This document shows, in pieces, positions 22,535-33,899 of a DNA stretch of 64,000 nt. The notes beneath the pieces were generated by a model. It did not search any database and was not told the origin of the DNA. It saw nothing but the letters and a program-made list of their open reading frames with translations. Position numbers and translations under genes: made by a program. Where the stretch lies: the NCBI RefSeq assembly GCF_018687715.1, contig NC_056755.1, positions 36,041,001 through 36,105,000 on the forward strand, in the 5' to 3' direction. Numbering within the stretch: position 1 is the stretch's first letter; every line of letters begins with the position of its first letter. Origin of the DNA: Carya illinoinensis (taxonomy: Eukaryota; Streptophyta; Magnoliopsida; Fagales; Juglandaceae).

Positions 22535-23086
22535 ATGTCATCATCGACGACAACGTCTTCTTCATCTCTTGCCAAACAAAAGAGGGGTCATCCGAAATGC
22601 TTCTGTGAGATTGAAGCCCAACTGAGATACTCAAATACTCAACATAATCCAGGACGACCCTTCTTAAGTTGTCCAAAGTACAACAAAGAGGTAACTAAAT
22701 TCAAATTTAGTTAAATTATTTTTTTGATGTTCATCTAACATTTTTTGCTTCAAATGTGTATAAAATTCCAGAGATTACCATATTGTAAGTATTTCAAATG
22801 GGTAGATGGCCATGAATACCCATTGTCGGACCCAAGTGAAACTCACACTGAAATTTCCAGCAAGGAGAAGGAGCTGAAGAAAAAACTGGTCGATATTGAG
22901 AAGATCATTATTGATTTGCGTAAAAGAGTAGACGACTTCGAGTTCATACTATCCAATAGAAATGAGGAGTTACTGAAAGAGTTGGTGGCTGTTGTACGTG
23001 AAGCAGAAATAAGACGTTCACGCATATTAGTCCGTGGGTTTTGGGCTTTAGCATTTGTTCTAGCATATTACTTGGTGGTTATGTAG
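22535..23086 (+). CDS. GRF zinc-finger, coiled-coil, membrane-anchored protein (2 exons)
   Basis: Exon 1 (22535-22690) and exon 2 (22772-23086) join in phase across an 81-bp GT-AG intron (donor GTAACT, acceptor TTCCAG) to give 156 residues. After a Ser/Thr-rich start, residues 22-62 carry a GRF-type zinc finger (PKCFCE, NPGRPFLSCP, YCKYFKW). Residues about 80-130 form a charged heptad-like helix, and the last 16 or so residues are hydrophobic (ILVRGFWALAFVLAYYLVVM region), consistent with a C-terminal membrane anchor. The family is that of the uncharacterised At4g04775-like plant proteins. It lies inside the MULE, convergent with the transposase gene, and has no visible lesion. GRF fingers bind nucleic acid, so a transposition-accessory role is possible; that is inference. 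Confidence 0.78.
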
Positions 23087-24161
23087 TAATTTCAGATTAG
23101 TGTTAGAATTTAGTTGCTGCTGTATATATAATGATACTTCATATATTAGTGAAACTTGTGAACCATGTTTGCCACTGCACCTGAAACATGGTTCTCTTAC
23201 AAGTGTGCCATGCATTTTTTGTCATCCATTTCTTGTATTGCATGGAAATGATTATGTGGTGGATGTTGTAGTTATGTCAAAACTGTAATTATTTTGTATT
23301 ACTGAATGACTTTGCATGGAAATGATTCATGCGGCCAATGGGATTTTAATATCAACTTCATGTAATCTTTTGCATGAAGTTTTGGTAAATTATATGGCCT
23401 CAAAACGCCAACTTTTAAATAACTTCTATATAACTTGCCTTATTGTCCTTTTTGCCTGTAAATGAGAAGCTCTTCAATGTCAAGATAGAAATCCAACTAA
23501 ATTTAAGATTATCTAACTGTTAGAATAGGAGGAAACGAGTCTTCCATAGTATTGTCTTTACACCCAAATTAAATCAGCCCACATTCTATCATTCACCTCA
23601 CTTAGTTAGTGAAAGACCATCCGAATGCTATTGCACATGAACTTGGGCAGGAAGAACCCAGAATATACAAACAATACTCAACATAAAACATGGTTCTCAA
23701 ATTCCCTTCCCGACCTGGTGATGGAACACTAAATACATCCAACATTTTCAATAGCCCGTACGCATGTTCCACATGAACTTCATTTCCCTGAATGACTTTG
23801 GCTAATCACGTACAGTCCAAATAGTGCCCTTTCAATATACTTCCCGCTAGGAGACATTCGGATTATATTCATTAATGAGTACCTACACAACACAATCCCA
23901 ATTTTGTGTTAGATAAATTACAAAATTAAATTCTGTGATTTATTGGTGAAAAAATTCTTGGTTGTAGTCTGTATATATAATTTAAATTAAATCATTTTAA
24001 ATGCATTCGTATATAGCTTCTGTAGCTATACAACTAATTCCGACAAGCAAATTCAATGACTATTACTAATATTTAAAATATAACAATACCAAGATTACCA
24101 AAGTTTTCAACATGTATTTGAATACTCAAATGATCCACATTACCAATAATAAACTTAAAAG
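23087..24161. other. Spacer between convergent MULE genes
   Basis: AT-rich, with no recognisable domain. It should contain the 3' ends of both the GRF-finger gene and the transposase gene. Confidence 0.5.
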
Positions 24162-26674
24162 TCACTGACCATCTACGGGTTGTGATCCATCAATTGGTTG
24201 TGATCCATCCATCCCAAATAACATCTGCAAGGAGTAATAGCAGTTTCTTAGTGTAATGTCAATATTACATTTCTCGCTAAAATAGCAATAGAAATATTAC
24301 TATTTCTTGACTGGCGATCATTGATTCTTGGCGCTCCATTCGAGATTTTTCAATTATTAAGCTGTCTTCAACAAGCTGGTCATAACATAAAGATGGGAAA
24401 AAATATAATACAACCCAAACTGCCTTTTCCTGGCAAATAAGCTAGCAACCGAAAAATGTAAACTTTCTAAAGTTAATATACCTGCGACAATCCAACTTCA
24501 CACATATCTTTTTCAGATGGGCCAAATAAATTCCGACGCGTATCTGGCAATGCTGTATCTCCTCCATCCCTCTAAAATAAAACAAGTAATCCGTGCATGT
24601 TATATATGGAATGCGTTAATAACATATCAAAACCAATTAATAACATGTGATATATTTGGACTCCCCAGTTTCGATAGTGAAGTACCTGTTTCCATTTTCC
24701 CTTGACTGTTGCATTCTTCGCCTTCGCTTTAACTTTCCGCATCTCTTTTTCCATTATCGATGCTCTCCTCAGAGATGGTGGTCTGCCTTTTCCTCTTACT
24801 ACTAGCGGACTGAGTACTTTCTGTGAACCCGCACATGCAGCTGTCTCCGGTATCGAAGGAATAACATTGGAACCCGTGCATGTTCTTGATGGAGGTTCTT
24901 GGTTCTCACTATATAACTCAATCATTGAATACAACTTCTGTGTTGCATCCTCGGTATGTTTTTTTGAACCCGCAGCATAAGTAATCATCTTATAACAGAT
25001 ATTCAACAGAGTAGAATATCTGTTAGCATCTGCTCGCTGAGCCCCTGCGTCATAGCTGCCAGCAATTAACGTGTACCTCCTCTTGATGTCCTTCCTCCAT
25101 CTGTCCAAAATGTACTGATTTGGCAAATCTTTTATACCATTAGACTTAAACACAACCAAAATATGCCTGCACACTATGCCCCTCATCTGAAATAGCCCAC
25201 ACGAACACTTTGCAATTGTATCCACCTCACTAAAGTCCACTGAATATGTAACTAGCTTAGTGAAGTCTTCCACATGAACTTCATCCTCTACATGATATGT
25301 CTTTACACCACCATCTCTCTTAAGCAACTCTGGGGCCAAATCTATAAGACATTGCAGTTCTCGCTGAACTTCCCTGAATTTTGCATTCGTATATAATTCT
25401 TGAAACTTCTTCTCGATCGGAGATCTAGATATGCAGGGAATTGTGACGCTAAATGAGTGAAAGTCAGCGTTATTTTCATTCTCAATTTTCTTCTTCAAAG
25501 CGTTGTCAAATTGGTCGACATACTCTTTCAAGTTTGTTTTCGCATGAACATAACCATAAAAAAAAGCATTCATGCTCTCGCTCCGCTGCGTTGTACTCAT
25601 CCCTGCCCAGAAAGAATCTTTCAAGAATGCCGGTACCCAATGCTTTCTGTCAGTATATAAACTTTTCAGCCAACTATTCTCCTCCAGATTGTAAGTGGTG
25701 ATTAACTACTCCCAAGCGCTTTCAAACTCTTGAACATTTTGGGTGTCATACACGCATTTCATCAAAGCAGTTTTCATCCCACTTTTGTAGGCAGAATAGG
25801 AGGAAAGCTTTTCAGGGACTTTTTTCAAGATATGCCACAAACAAAATCGATGTCGACTTTGTGGAAAGACAAGAGCAATAGCATTCTTCATTGCTCTGTC
25901 CTGATCAGTGATAATAGCTCTAGGAGCTATACCATCCATACACTGTAACCAAGTCTTGAATAACCATACAAACGTTGCCATATCCTCACTGGATATCAAT
26001 CCAGCTCCCAAAAGAATTGACTGGCCGTGGTGGTTTACACCTACAAATGGTGCGAATGGCATCCCATATCTATTCATCAGATATGTGGTGTCGAATGTAA
26101 CCACATCACCGAAATCTTCATAGGCTGCCCTACTACGGGGGTCTGCCCAAAGGACATTCTTTAACCTCCCGTCATCATCTAAATCCATGGACGCAAAGAA
26201 CTTAGGATTCTTGTATTGCATCCACAAAAAATATTCCTGAAGTGCTCCAGCACCACCAGCGCCAAGTCGTAAATGTCGGGCCTTATCGATGTAATTCTTA
26301 CAATCCTTTTCCAAAAACGGGAGGTTTTCGAAACCTCCCGCGCCAACGACAAGAGATCCGAAGCTCTTATTCATTCGGATACCAGCCAAATCATTTGTAT
26401 CTAACACTCTTTTTACGGATTCAGACACTTCTCTATTACATCGAAAGAAGCGGGCTTTTTTTGGACTAAGGCCGTGGTTATGAATGTTATTAACTGTTGT
26501 CAACTCATACTTTCCGTCAACTTTTAAGAATTTAATCTTCGCCTTACACTGGTCTAAAATTAAATAAGACTTTTTTAGATGTTTTGTTAGAAATCAGAAC
26601 GGTGCGTTTTAACATGAAACGCTCTGCTAGGGCTTCACGTTTCGTTCAAGGCTACGCTCACGTACGTTCCCTGC

Positions 26675-28264
26675 ATGGCGGCCGTTGCAGGCCAGCCTCC
26701 CATGGCTGGTCCTTCACGGTCGTTCGCCGACCTGGTATCATCTGTGCCCCAACCACTGCCAGAGGTGGTGGTACCTTTCCGGCAACCAAAGTACATCGAC
26801 GGTGAGCCTTTTTTCTCCTTTTCAGCCGAGGAAGTTGCCAAAACTGCAGAACCGTTCAGATTTTCCATGGTGGTGAAGTTTCTTCGGCAAAGACCATCCC
26901 TTAATAGCATCCGTGCCTTCATACGCAGCCGCTGGGGTTTGTCCTCCTTACCAGTCGTCTCTGCCATGCAACGGCCCAGAAATATATTCATTCGCATGTC
27001 TTCCGAATCGGATCTACACAAGGCTTTGTCAAGGGAATCGTGTGACATAGAAGGAATCCCCTACCGTGCCTTTGCATGGTCTCCGGATTTCGATGAAGAC
27101 TTTGAACCGCCGACTGTGCCTGTTTGGGTTTTCTTGCCAGGCCTTCCGCCCAACTTCTATCACTCCTCCCTCTTAAAGATGCTCACGGCACCGATCGGGA
27201 ATTACATTCGCCGTGATAATCCCACGAAGTGTGCTACACGCACAGATGGAGCCCGGATTTGTCTAGAAATTGATGCCTCACAGCAGCCCACCTCCCACTT
27301 CTGGATTGGTATTCCTGGAATGCTTAGAAGCAGCAGGCAGGAGATTCTGTACGAGACTTTGCCGGCTTATTGCTTGAACTGTCGTTGCCAAGGCCACAAC
27401 CAAAGTACCTGTCATAATGGAGGGGAAAAAAAACAAACGGTGAAAGGTGGAAAAATCTGGAAACCGAAAGCTGGAAATCCGAGTGCCAAGGAGGACAACG
27501 TCAATGGAGGTTTACCGATTACAGTGGAAGTGTCTAACTCGGATAATATTGAGAAGAGGGTGGAGCCTTTTGTTGTTATTGTGACTGCTGAACAGGGTGA
27601 ACCCAGTAATCCTCAATTGGAACACTCCAAACTGGTAGCCGCCGAAGCTCTTCAGAGCTTGGAAGATACGGAGAAGATGCAAGAAGAATTGGAGAAGACT
27701 GCTTTGAAGGAGGCTGTTCCCTTTCTGGTCGGTGAGCCTATTCCTATGGTTGACCTCTCGCTGGACAGGCATGCTCAAGTTGATGCTGCGGGCCCAGGTA
27801 TTGTATGTACTTCTACGTCTGGATTGTGTGAGAAAAATTATAAAGGAGTGCTGCTATACTCGGGTGTTGAAGTCTTGGGAGGTATTTTGAACTCTATGGG
27901 CCCTGAACCTGTGGATACTACACTGGATCATGGTAAAACTGGACACATCTCCAAGGCTCAACCGGATCCGATCATTATTGAAGAGATAGAAGAGGATGAC
28001 GCCGATGATATGGTCCATGATGGGCCTGCCATGGTCTCGGATGAAAATGCACCTCTTTGTGAGGAGATTGAACGTAAAACAACCTGCTCTGATGGTCAAG
28101 TTTGTTCAGATACCGACTCTGAAGGGCCCTTGGAGCATTTAGCTAAAAACAATCTTGTGGTCTCGGACTCGGATAGTCCTTCGGCTCTTAAACGGAATGG
28201 GAAAGGCATTAAACTAAGGGGTTCTTCCAGGGTTGTAAGCAAGCCCTCCCGCCTTAATTTATGA
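26675..28264 (+). CDS. LINE B ORF1 (DUF4283, zinc knuckle), 529 aa
   Basis: The ORF is intact. The DUF4283 domain spans about residues 40-200 (FRFSMVVKFLRQRPSLNSIR), and a CCHC knuckle CLNCRCQGHNQSTC lies near residues 236-249. An acidic, low-complexity C-terminal half follows. This is the usual plant L1 nucleic-acid chaperone, which packages the LINE RNA. ATG at 26675 is chosen because DUF4283 begins shortly after and LINE A and LINE C also start near GCTCTGCTAGGG plus about 60-100 bp. The stop TGA (28262-28264) overlaps the ORF2 ATG (28261-28263). Confidence 0.93.
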   Translation: MAAVAGQPPMAGPSRSFADLVSSVPQPLPEVVVPFRQPKYIDGEPFFSFSAEEVAKTAEPFRFSMVVKFLRQRPSLNSIRAFIRSRWGLSSLPVVSAMQRPRNIFIRMSSESDLHKALSRESCDIEGIPYRAFAWSPDFDEDFEPPTVPVWVFLPGLPPNFYHSSLLKMLTAPIGNYIRRDNPTKCATRTDGARICLEIDASQQPTSHFWIGIPGMLRSSRQEILYETLPAYCLNCRCQGHNQSTCHNGGEKKQTVKGGKIWKPKAGNPSAKEDNVNGGLPITVEVSNSDNIEKRVEPFVVIVTAEQGEPSNPQLEHSKLVAAEALQSLEDTEKMQEELEKTALKEAVPFLVGEPIPMVDLSLDRHAQVDAAGPGIVCTSTSGLCEKNYKGVLLYSGVEVLGGILNSMGPEPVDTTLDHGKTGHISKAQPDPIIIEEIEEDDADDMVHDGPAMVSDENAPLCEEIERKTTCSDGQVCSDTDSEGPLEHLAKNNLVVSDSDSPSALKRNGKGIKLRGSSRVVSKPSRLNL

Positions 28265-31200
28265 AGGTCTCTTACTTATATTGGAATGCTCGGGGTCTCG
28301 GAACGTCGAGAAAGCGTCTTAAAAATTTGGTAACAAAATTTCATCCTAAACTTGTTGTTATTGCTGAGCCTATGGTTAGAATCTCTCGTTTAGATATGTG
28401 GCGTGATAAATTGCATTTTGATGGTTGTTGCTCTAATGTTGAGGAAGGCGGCAAATTATGGTTGTTTTGGTCTCAAGATTTACACCTTGTTGTCGAGAAC
28501 ATGGGTGATCAATTTTTGACTATTAGACTCACTAATCTGAATGACTTCCGTATTACTTTTGTTTATGCGAAATGTTCCTATTTGGAGCGTAGAAGACTGT
28601 GGGATTCTTTGAGGGGGGCTAATATTCATCATCTTCCTTGGATGGTCATGGGTGATTTCAATATTATCAGAAATGACTCGGAGCGTAGAGGGGGCAGGCC
28701 AAGGTTGGCTTTGGCTATGGAGGAGTTTAACAGTTGGGTGGGTTCTTGTGGGCTTCTTGACATGCCTTCCTGTGGGAATTCTCTTTCTTGGTGTAATGGT
28801 CATTCTGGTAGATCACGGCACTGGGCTCGTCTTGATCGTTGTCTTTTCAACACAGCGGCTCTTGATGCTTTTCCTGGTGCTAATATGCAATACTTGGCGC
28901 GCACTTCTTCTGATCATGCGCCGATGACAGTCTCGTTGGAGAATCAGCTTATTCGGTATGGCTTTCCTTCCTTTAAATTTCAGCAAATGTGGATTTCTCA
29001 TGCTCAGTTTTTCGATTGTGTCTCGCACTCTTGGAATGGTGATGATGTTGGGGGATCTCGTTTGAATATGCTTGTTACTAAACTTAAACGTCTCAAAATT
29101 GCTTTGAGATCTTGGAACAATCACACCTTTGGTAAAACTGTCTCCCACATAGCGGCTCTTGAGGATCGTATAAAGGGCTTGGAGGCAAGTTTACAAACTG
29201 AGTATGCTGAAGACGTGGAGGATGATCTTGTTGCCTCCCAGTTGGAACTATCAGTCTGGTTGAATAGGGAAGAACAACGCCTAGCCCAACAAGCCAAACA
29301 ACACTGGATTCAGAAGGGTGAAGCTAATTCTGCTTTCTTCCGTGCTGTCAGTCGTCGTAATGATAAAGAGGTTAAAGTGATGCAGCTAGAGAATGGTTCT
29401 ATTCTCTCCTCACCTGAACAAATTCATGACGGGGCTATCACTTATTTTTCAAATTTCTTGAAAGCAGGTAACAGTTGTGCTGAGCCTTATCTGGGGGACT
29501 TAGTTCAACCAACTATTTCACAAGATGACAACGATCTTCTTTCTTGTGTTCCTTTGTCTCAAGAAGTCTATGATGCTCTTTGCTCCATTCCGGAAGATAG
29601 TAGCCCGGGCCCTGACGGTTTTGGGTCGGGTTTCTATTGATCTTGTTGGCATATTGTGGGTACCGATGTTGTCGCTGCTGTGTCAGAGTTTTTTCAAGGT
29701 ATGGCTCTCCCTCGGTTTTTCAATGCTACTCATCTGGTTTTAATCCCAAAAGTTGAAAATCCGACGAGTTTTGATAAGTTTAGACCGATTAGCTTGTGCA
29801 ATGTCTTCTACAAAATTTGCACTAAAATCATGGTTAATCGCTTATCCCCCCTTCTTGCTAATTTTATTTCTCCTGAACAAGGAGCCTTTCTCCCTGGCCG
29901 TAGCATCTTTGATAACATTAGCATGACTCAAGAGATGATTCATTCTATTAATAAACCTGTTTATGGTGGGAATGTTGTCTTGAAGATTGACATGGCAAAG
30001 GCCTTCGATAGTGTAGACTGGTCCTTTCTTTTGCAGGTTCTTAAAGCTTTCGGTTTCTCAGATTTTTTCTGTAACTTGATTTGTCAATGCATCACGAATC
30101 CTTGGTTCTCTGTGGTTATGAACGGAGTCCCCAAAGGTTTCTTCAAAGGTGGTCGGGGGTTGCGTCAAGGTGACCCCATTTCTCCCTATCTCTTCATTCT
30201 TGTGGAAGACATTTTCTCGCGGATGATTAATCAACAGATCCATATGGGCAAGATCATTTCGTTCCACCACTCGCGAGGCTCCCCTATTATCTCACATCTG
30301 CTTTATGCGGATGACATGGTCCTGTTTTGTAATGGGGGAAAGGCTTCTTTGAAAGCTATTACTGATGTGTTGAAGACTTATGAACAGTGGTCAGGGCAAG
30401 CTGTGAACAAAAACAAATCCCATATTTTTTTCTCTACTCAGATTTCTGGATCTAGGCGTCGGGCCCTCCTTCGTTTCACTGGTTTTACGGAAGGAAGTTT
30501 TCCTTTTAAATATCTGGGAGTTCCTATTATCACAGGAAGACTGAAGATTGCTCACTTTGATGACTTAATTGCTAAAGTTCAGTCCAAATTGGAGGGTTGG
30601 CAGGCCAGATTGTTATCCAGTGGGGCGCGTTTGACTCTCATTAAGCATGTTCTTCAAAGTATTCCCGTGCACAGCCTTTCTATCTTAAGAACTCCGAAAG
30701 CCGTGATAGAGAAAATTCACAGAATCATCAGTACCTTCTTCTGGGGTGTTAAAGATGGGAAACCTAAGAAAAAATGGCGTTCTTGGGTGGATATTTGTAA
30801 GCCTGTCTCGGAAGGCGGTCTGGGCCTTCGTAACCTTCACGACATCCAATCTTCTCTCCATATGAAGCTAGCCTGGAACCTTCTGCAAGGTACTTCTCTC
30901 TGGTCCAAATTTTTTCATGCTAAATATATTGGTGATAGACATATTTCCATGGTGGATCATAAGAAAGGGTCTCTTTTTTGGAAGATGATTTTGAACAATA
31001 TTTCTTTAGTGCAAGCTAATTCTAAATGGCAAGTTCGGGAGGGTAATGTTCTCTTTTGGCATGACCATTGGGCTGATGATGCTCCTCTTAGTGATAATAT
31101 TCTGATTTCTGATATGCCTAATCTTAAATTGGAGGATTGTAAAGATGGGTTGGGTTGGAATATGGATTTGTTTACTCGCTTGGTTGGTCATCACAAAGCT

Positions 31201-32400
31201 AAGGACCTCATTTTGCAATTGGGTCGGATTAAAAACGGGAAGGATTTGTTGATTTGGCTTCCTTCAGCTGACGGTCTCTTCTCTACTAAAAGCGCGTGGA
31301 ATTGTATTCGTATAAGAGCCCCTGTTTTTCCTTGGGCTAATTGGGTCTGGCATTCTGGTCTTCCCAATAATATTTCGATTACTATGTGGAAGGCCATTCA
31401 CAATTGTCTTCCTGTAGATGACAGAATCCGTAATCTTGGTATTTCTATTGTCTCCCGCTGTGATTGCTGCTCTAATTCCAAATATGAAGATCTCAATCAC
31501 TGTCTTGCTATAGGAGATTTTGCTGAAAATATTTGGCATATTTGTTATGTTGTTCTTGGAATTCCTTGGATAGAAGGTAGTTCTTGGAATCAGAGGGTGG
31601 AGTGCTGGTATAGGCGGGCAAAAAATTCTAATCGTCCGGGTCAATTGCTGGGTCTTCTTCCGGCTATCATTACTTGGCGCCTATGGAGACGTCGCTGTAA
31701 AGCCAGAATGGAAGGTTTGATGGAATCAGTCCAACAGGTTTGGTGTTCTATTAAATATTGGGTCTCTTGGATCGGGTTAAAGCTTAAGGATGTCAACTTG
31801 CTCTCTCGACGTGACGAAGGTGTTTTACATTGCTTTAATATGCCTTTAAATGTTACGAGGAAAGAGTTTATTATTCCAGTCAAGTGGAAGCTCCCTAAGC
31901 CAGGTTGGGTCAAATTGAATGTTGATGGCTCTTCTCTAGGCAATCCAGGCCCGTCGGGTGCAGGAGGCATCATTCGTGATGATAACGGTAATTTTCTTTG
32001 CGGGTTTGCAGCTGCCACTGGGCATAAATCCAACAACTATGCTGAACTGATGGGTCTACTTCATGGGCTTCGTCATATTGACCTGTTGGGTGTTTCATCT
32101 GTGGAAATCGAACTTGACTCCATGCTTGTGCTTAACTGGTTGAGGACTCAGAGATGTGGCCTGTGGTACATGGAAGATTATTGGGATGAGATCCAGAGTC
32201 GTCTCGCAGGGCTTAATGTTTCTCTTGTTCACTGCTATAGAGAATGTAACTCGGTTGCGGATGGGCTTGCTAAACTGGGTGCTAAAGGCCATACCCTCTC
32301 ATGGTTTTCTTTATCTGATCTACCTGCTCCCATAAGAGGCAATATTCGGCTGGACAAAGGGTGTCTTCCCTACATTCGAAAAATCCGAAGACGATGTTAA
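28261..32400 (+). pseudogene. LINE B ORF2 (EN-RT-RNase H), one nonsense codon
   Basis: The 1,380-codon frame encodes an apurinic-type endonuclease (WNARGLG, VIAEP, GDFNII, SDHAPM; residues 1-225), reverse transcriptase (FRPISLCNVFYKI, KIDMAKAFDSVDW, GLRQGDPISPY, LLYADDMVLF; about 500-760), a zf-RVT region and a C-terminal RNase H (NVDGSSLGNPGPSGAGGI, YAELMGL, ELDS, VADGLAKLG; about 1215-1350). A single TGA at 29638-29640 cuts it between the EN and RT parts, where related copies have Lys or Thr. Everything downstream is open for 914 codons from 29656. Apart from this one codon it looks functional. Translation is probably coupled to ORF1 through the ATGA overlap. Confidence 0.94.
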
Positions 32401-33764
32401 TATATCTCGGTTGATGGCTTTATCTTCAGGTATGTCCTTTTCTTTACACTCATTTTTTCCTATTCTTACTTTTTGTCTGTGCAGGTTGTGGTTCTGCATC
32501 TTTTATTTTTATGTTTTTTGTGCTCTATGGTTGTGGTTGTGGTTTCTTTATAGTTTTTTTTAGGCCTGGGTTTTGGTTTTTATTTGTAGCCCCCAGGCCA
32601 AGGGTTGTAACCACGGTATTCCTCCGCCACAAGTGAGGACTTTTTAATAAATTTGGGACGGGGCTGCTATGTGGATGGCTACCGGCTCTTCTTAACAAAA
32701 AAAAAAAAAACAAAAAAAAATCTTCGCCTTACACTCCGTTTTCCCAGTCGGACGTCGCCTGTCAATATTCAACGTCCTATTACGGGCTTTCCCACCACGG
32801 GTACACCCGAGGGTGGCATATCTGACAGTCCCATCATCTCCCTTCTCAGTCCTTCTTGTCATCACTCCAAAACCCAATATTCTTAGCATACTGCTTGTAA
32901 TAAGTCATTACCTCTTCAAAAGAATTAAACCCCATCTTCGACTTGGGCTCCTCAATCGTGTCACCACCAACTCCATCATCTAACTGAGCTGTCTCGGCAA
33001 CGACATCCGTGGTGGTTTCCATACCATCAGCTCTATCTTTTCCGCTTTCTTCAACTTCAGCGGAGGTACATGGGATATCAGTTTTGGGAGACAAGTCTTC
33101 TATATCATCTCTTTTGTTTGCGGCGGATCCAGTAGTCATAACAGAAGTTGGGTAACCAGCATCGTACTAAAAGAAAAGCGAGCATTTTTTAATATCATAT
33201 GACACTAATAAAGGCAATTCAAACTAAAAATTTACAAAAGTTTAAGAATACAATTGTATCACCTCTTGAATATTGAATGAATATTGGTAGCCATCTGGCT
33301 GTTGCATTAGACCTGGTGACCGCGTAGGAAGTTCTCCATAGTAACTGCATGTAATTTCTGAATGTTAGAGAAGTTGACGGTATGCCCTAACATGTTATTA
33401 CACAAGTTATTCATGTACAAAATCCATGGATATCAACCCAACATAGTCCAACAAATTTACTAAAAAGATAACACACCGTGGTTGGGAGATTTGAGCTAGA
33501 TGGTGTTAGGGGAGATGAGTGTTCTTCCCCTTTTTCCATGATGAGACGATATGAACTGTAAAATTCCACAAAAGTAGATAAAATATGCCTTACAAGTAGT
33601 ACAAATTTAATGAACAACTTGGAAATAAACACAACTGAACTTGGAGCCGAAAGGTTAAGCAAAAGTTGATGAATCATTTAGTTCCATCAAACCCGAGTGA
33701 AGTCGATGAGTTAGATTTTATTTTATTCTGTTGCTTCAACTCATTGAGTTGTTTTATTATACAG

Positions 33765-33895
33765 ATTCTATGGCATCTTTATGATAAAGATATTATACAT
33801 GAAGAAGCTGTGCACAAGAGGGATGATGAGAATCTATCAAATATGCTGATGATTCAGATAAAGTTTTGGTTAAGCAGTCAGAAAAATTCTTTCAA
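33765..33895 (+). pseudogene. Captured exon, W2 domain (eIF2B-epsilon-like)
   Basis: A splice acceptor (TTTTATTATACAG) leads into ILWHLYDKDIIHEEAV. After a small frame slip the exon reads DSDKVLVKQSEKFFQ and stops at a consensus donor (CAA|GTAAGT). This matches the C-terminal W2 (eIF5C) domain; the DESDKVFVKQ-type phrase is typical of plant eIF2B-epsilon, recalled from family knowledge. It sits between the transposase start and the right MULE end, on the opposite strand, with no other exon of that gene found nearby. That is the layout of host sequence captured by a MULE. The slip makes it non-coding. Confidence 0.6.
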
Positions 33896-33899
33896 GTAA

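Larger units (their letters stand above)
26551..32718 (+). mobile_element. LINE B, full-length L1-type retrotransposon
   Basis: A 6.17-kb LINE is bounded by a 17-bp duplication (AATCTTCGCCTTACACT at 26534-26550 and 32719-32735). It contains a 124-bp 5' leader, ORF1, ORF2, a 3' UTR of about 300 bp and a poly-A tail (32698-32720, one C interruption). Cutting it out restores the frame of the FAR1-type gene across the site. Only one nonsense codon is seen in 5.7 kb of coding sequence, and the TSD is perfect, so the insertion is young. Confidence 0.97.
24162..33539 (-). pseudogene. FAR1/FRS-type MULE transposase (6 exons), disrupted
   Basis: Six exons can be placed with GT-AG borders: 33539-33475, 33344-33263, 33166-32736 continued after the LINE at 26550-24686, 24571-24482, 24375-24301 and 24224-24162 (TGA). 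Joined with one base removed they total exactly 890 codons. Domains in order are an acidic N-terminus, the FAR1 DNA-binding domain (FNSFEEVMTYYKQYAK, GCTRGG), the MULE transposase core (VVTFDTTYLMNRYGMPFAPF, CLWHILKK), and a SWIM zinc finger (CSCGLFQMRGIVCRHI). Three lesions are seen: an extra T near 32873 shifting the frame, a 6.2-kb LINE in exon 3, and TAG at 25708-25706. Without these it is a full-length FRS-like protein. The family includes both element transposases and domesticated light-signalling factors (FHY3/FAR1); the flanking TIRs and TSD favour the former. Confidence 0.9.

Noticed and set aside
31641..32036. Antisense frames across LINE B ORF2
   Set aside because: Shadows of the real ORF2 on the opposite strand.
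24162..33539. Domesticated FAR1/FHY3 light-signalling gene
   Set aside because: It lies between inverted ends with a 9-bp TSD and is broken; an element transposase explains it better.
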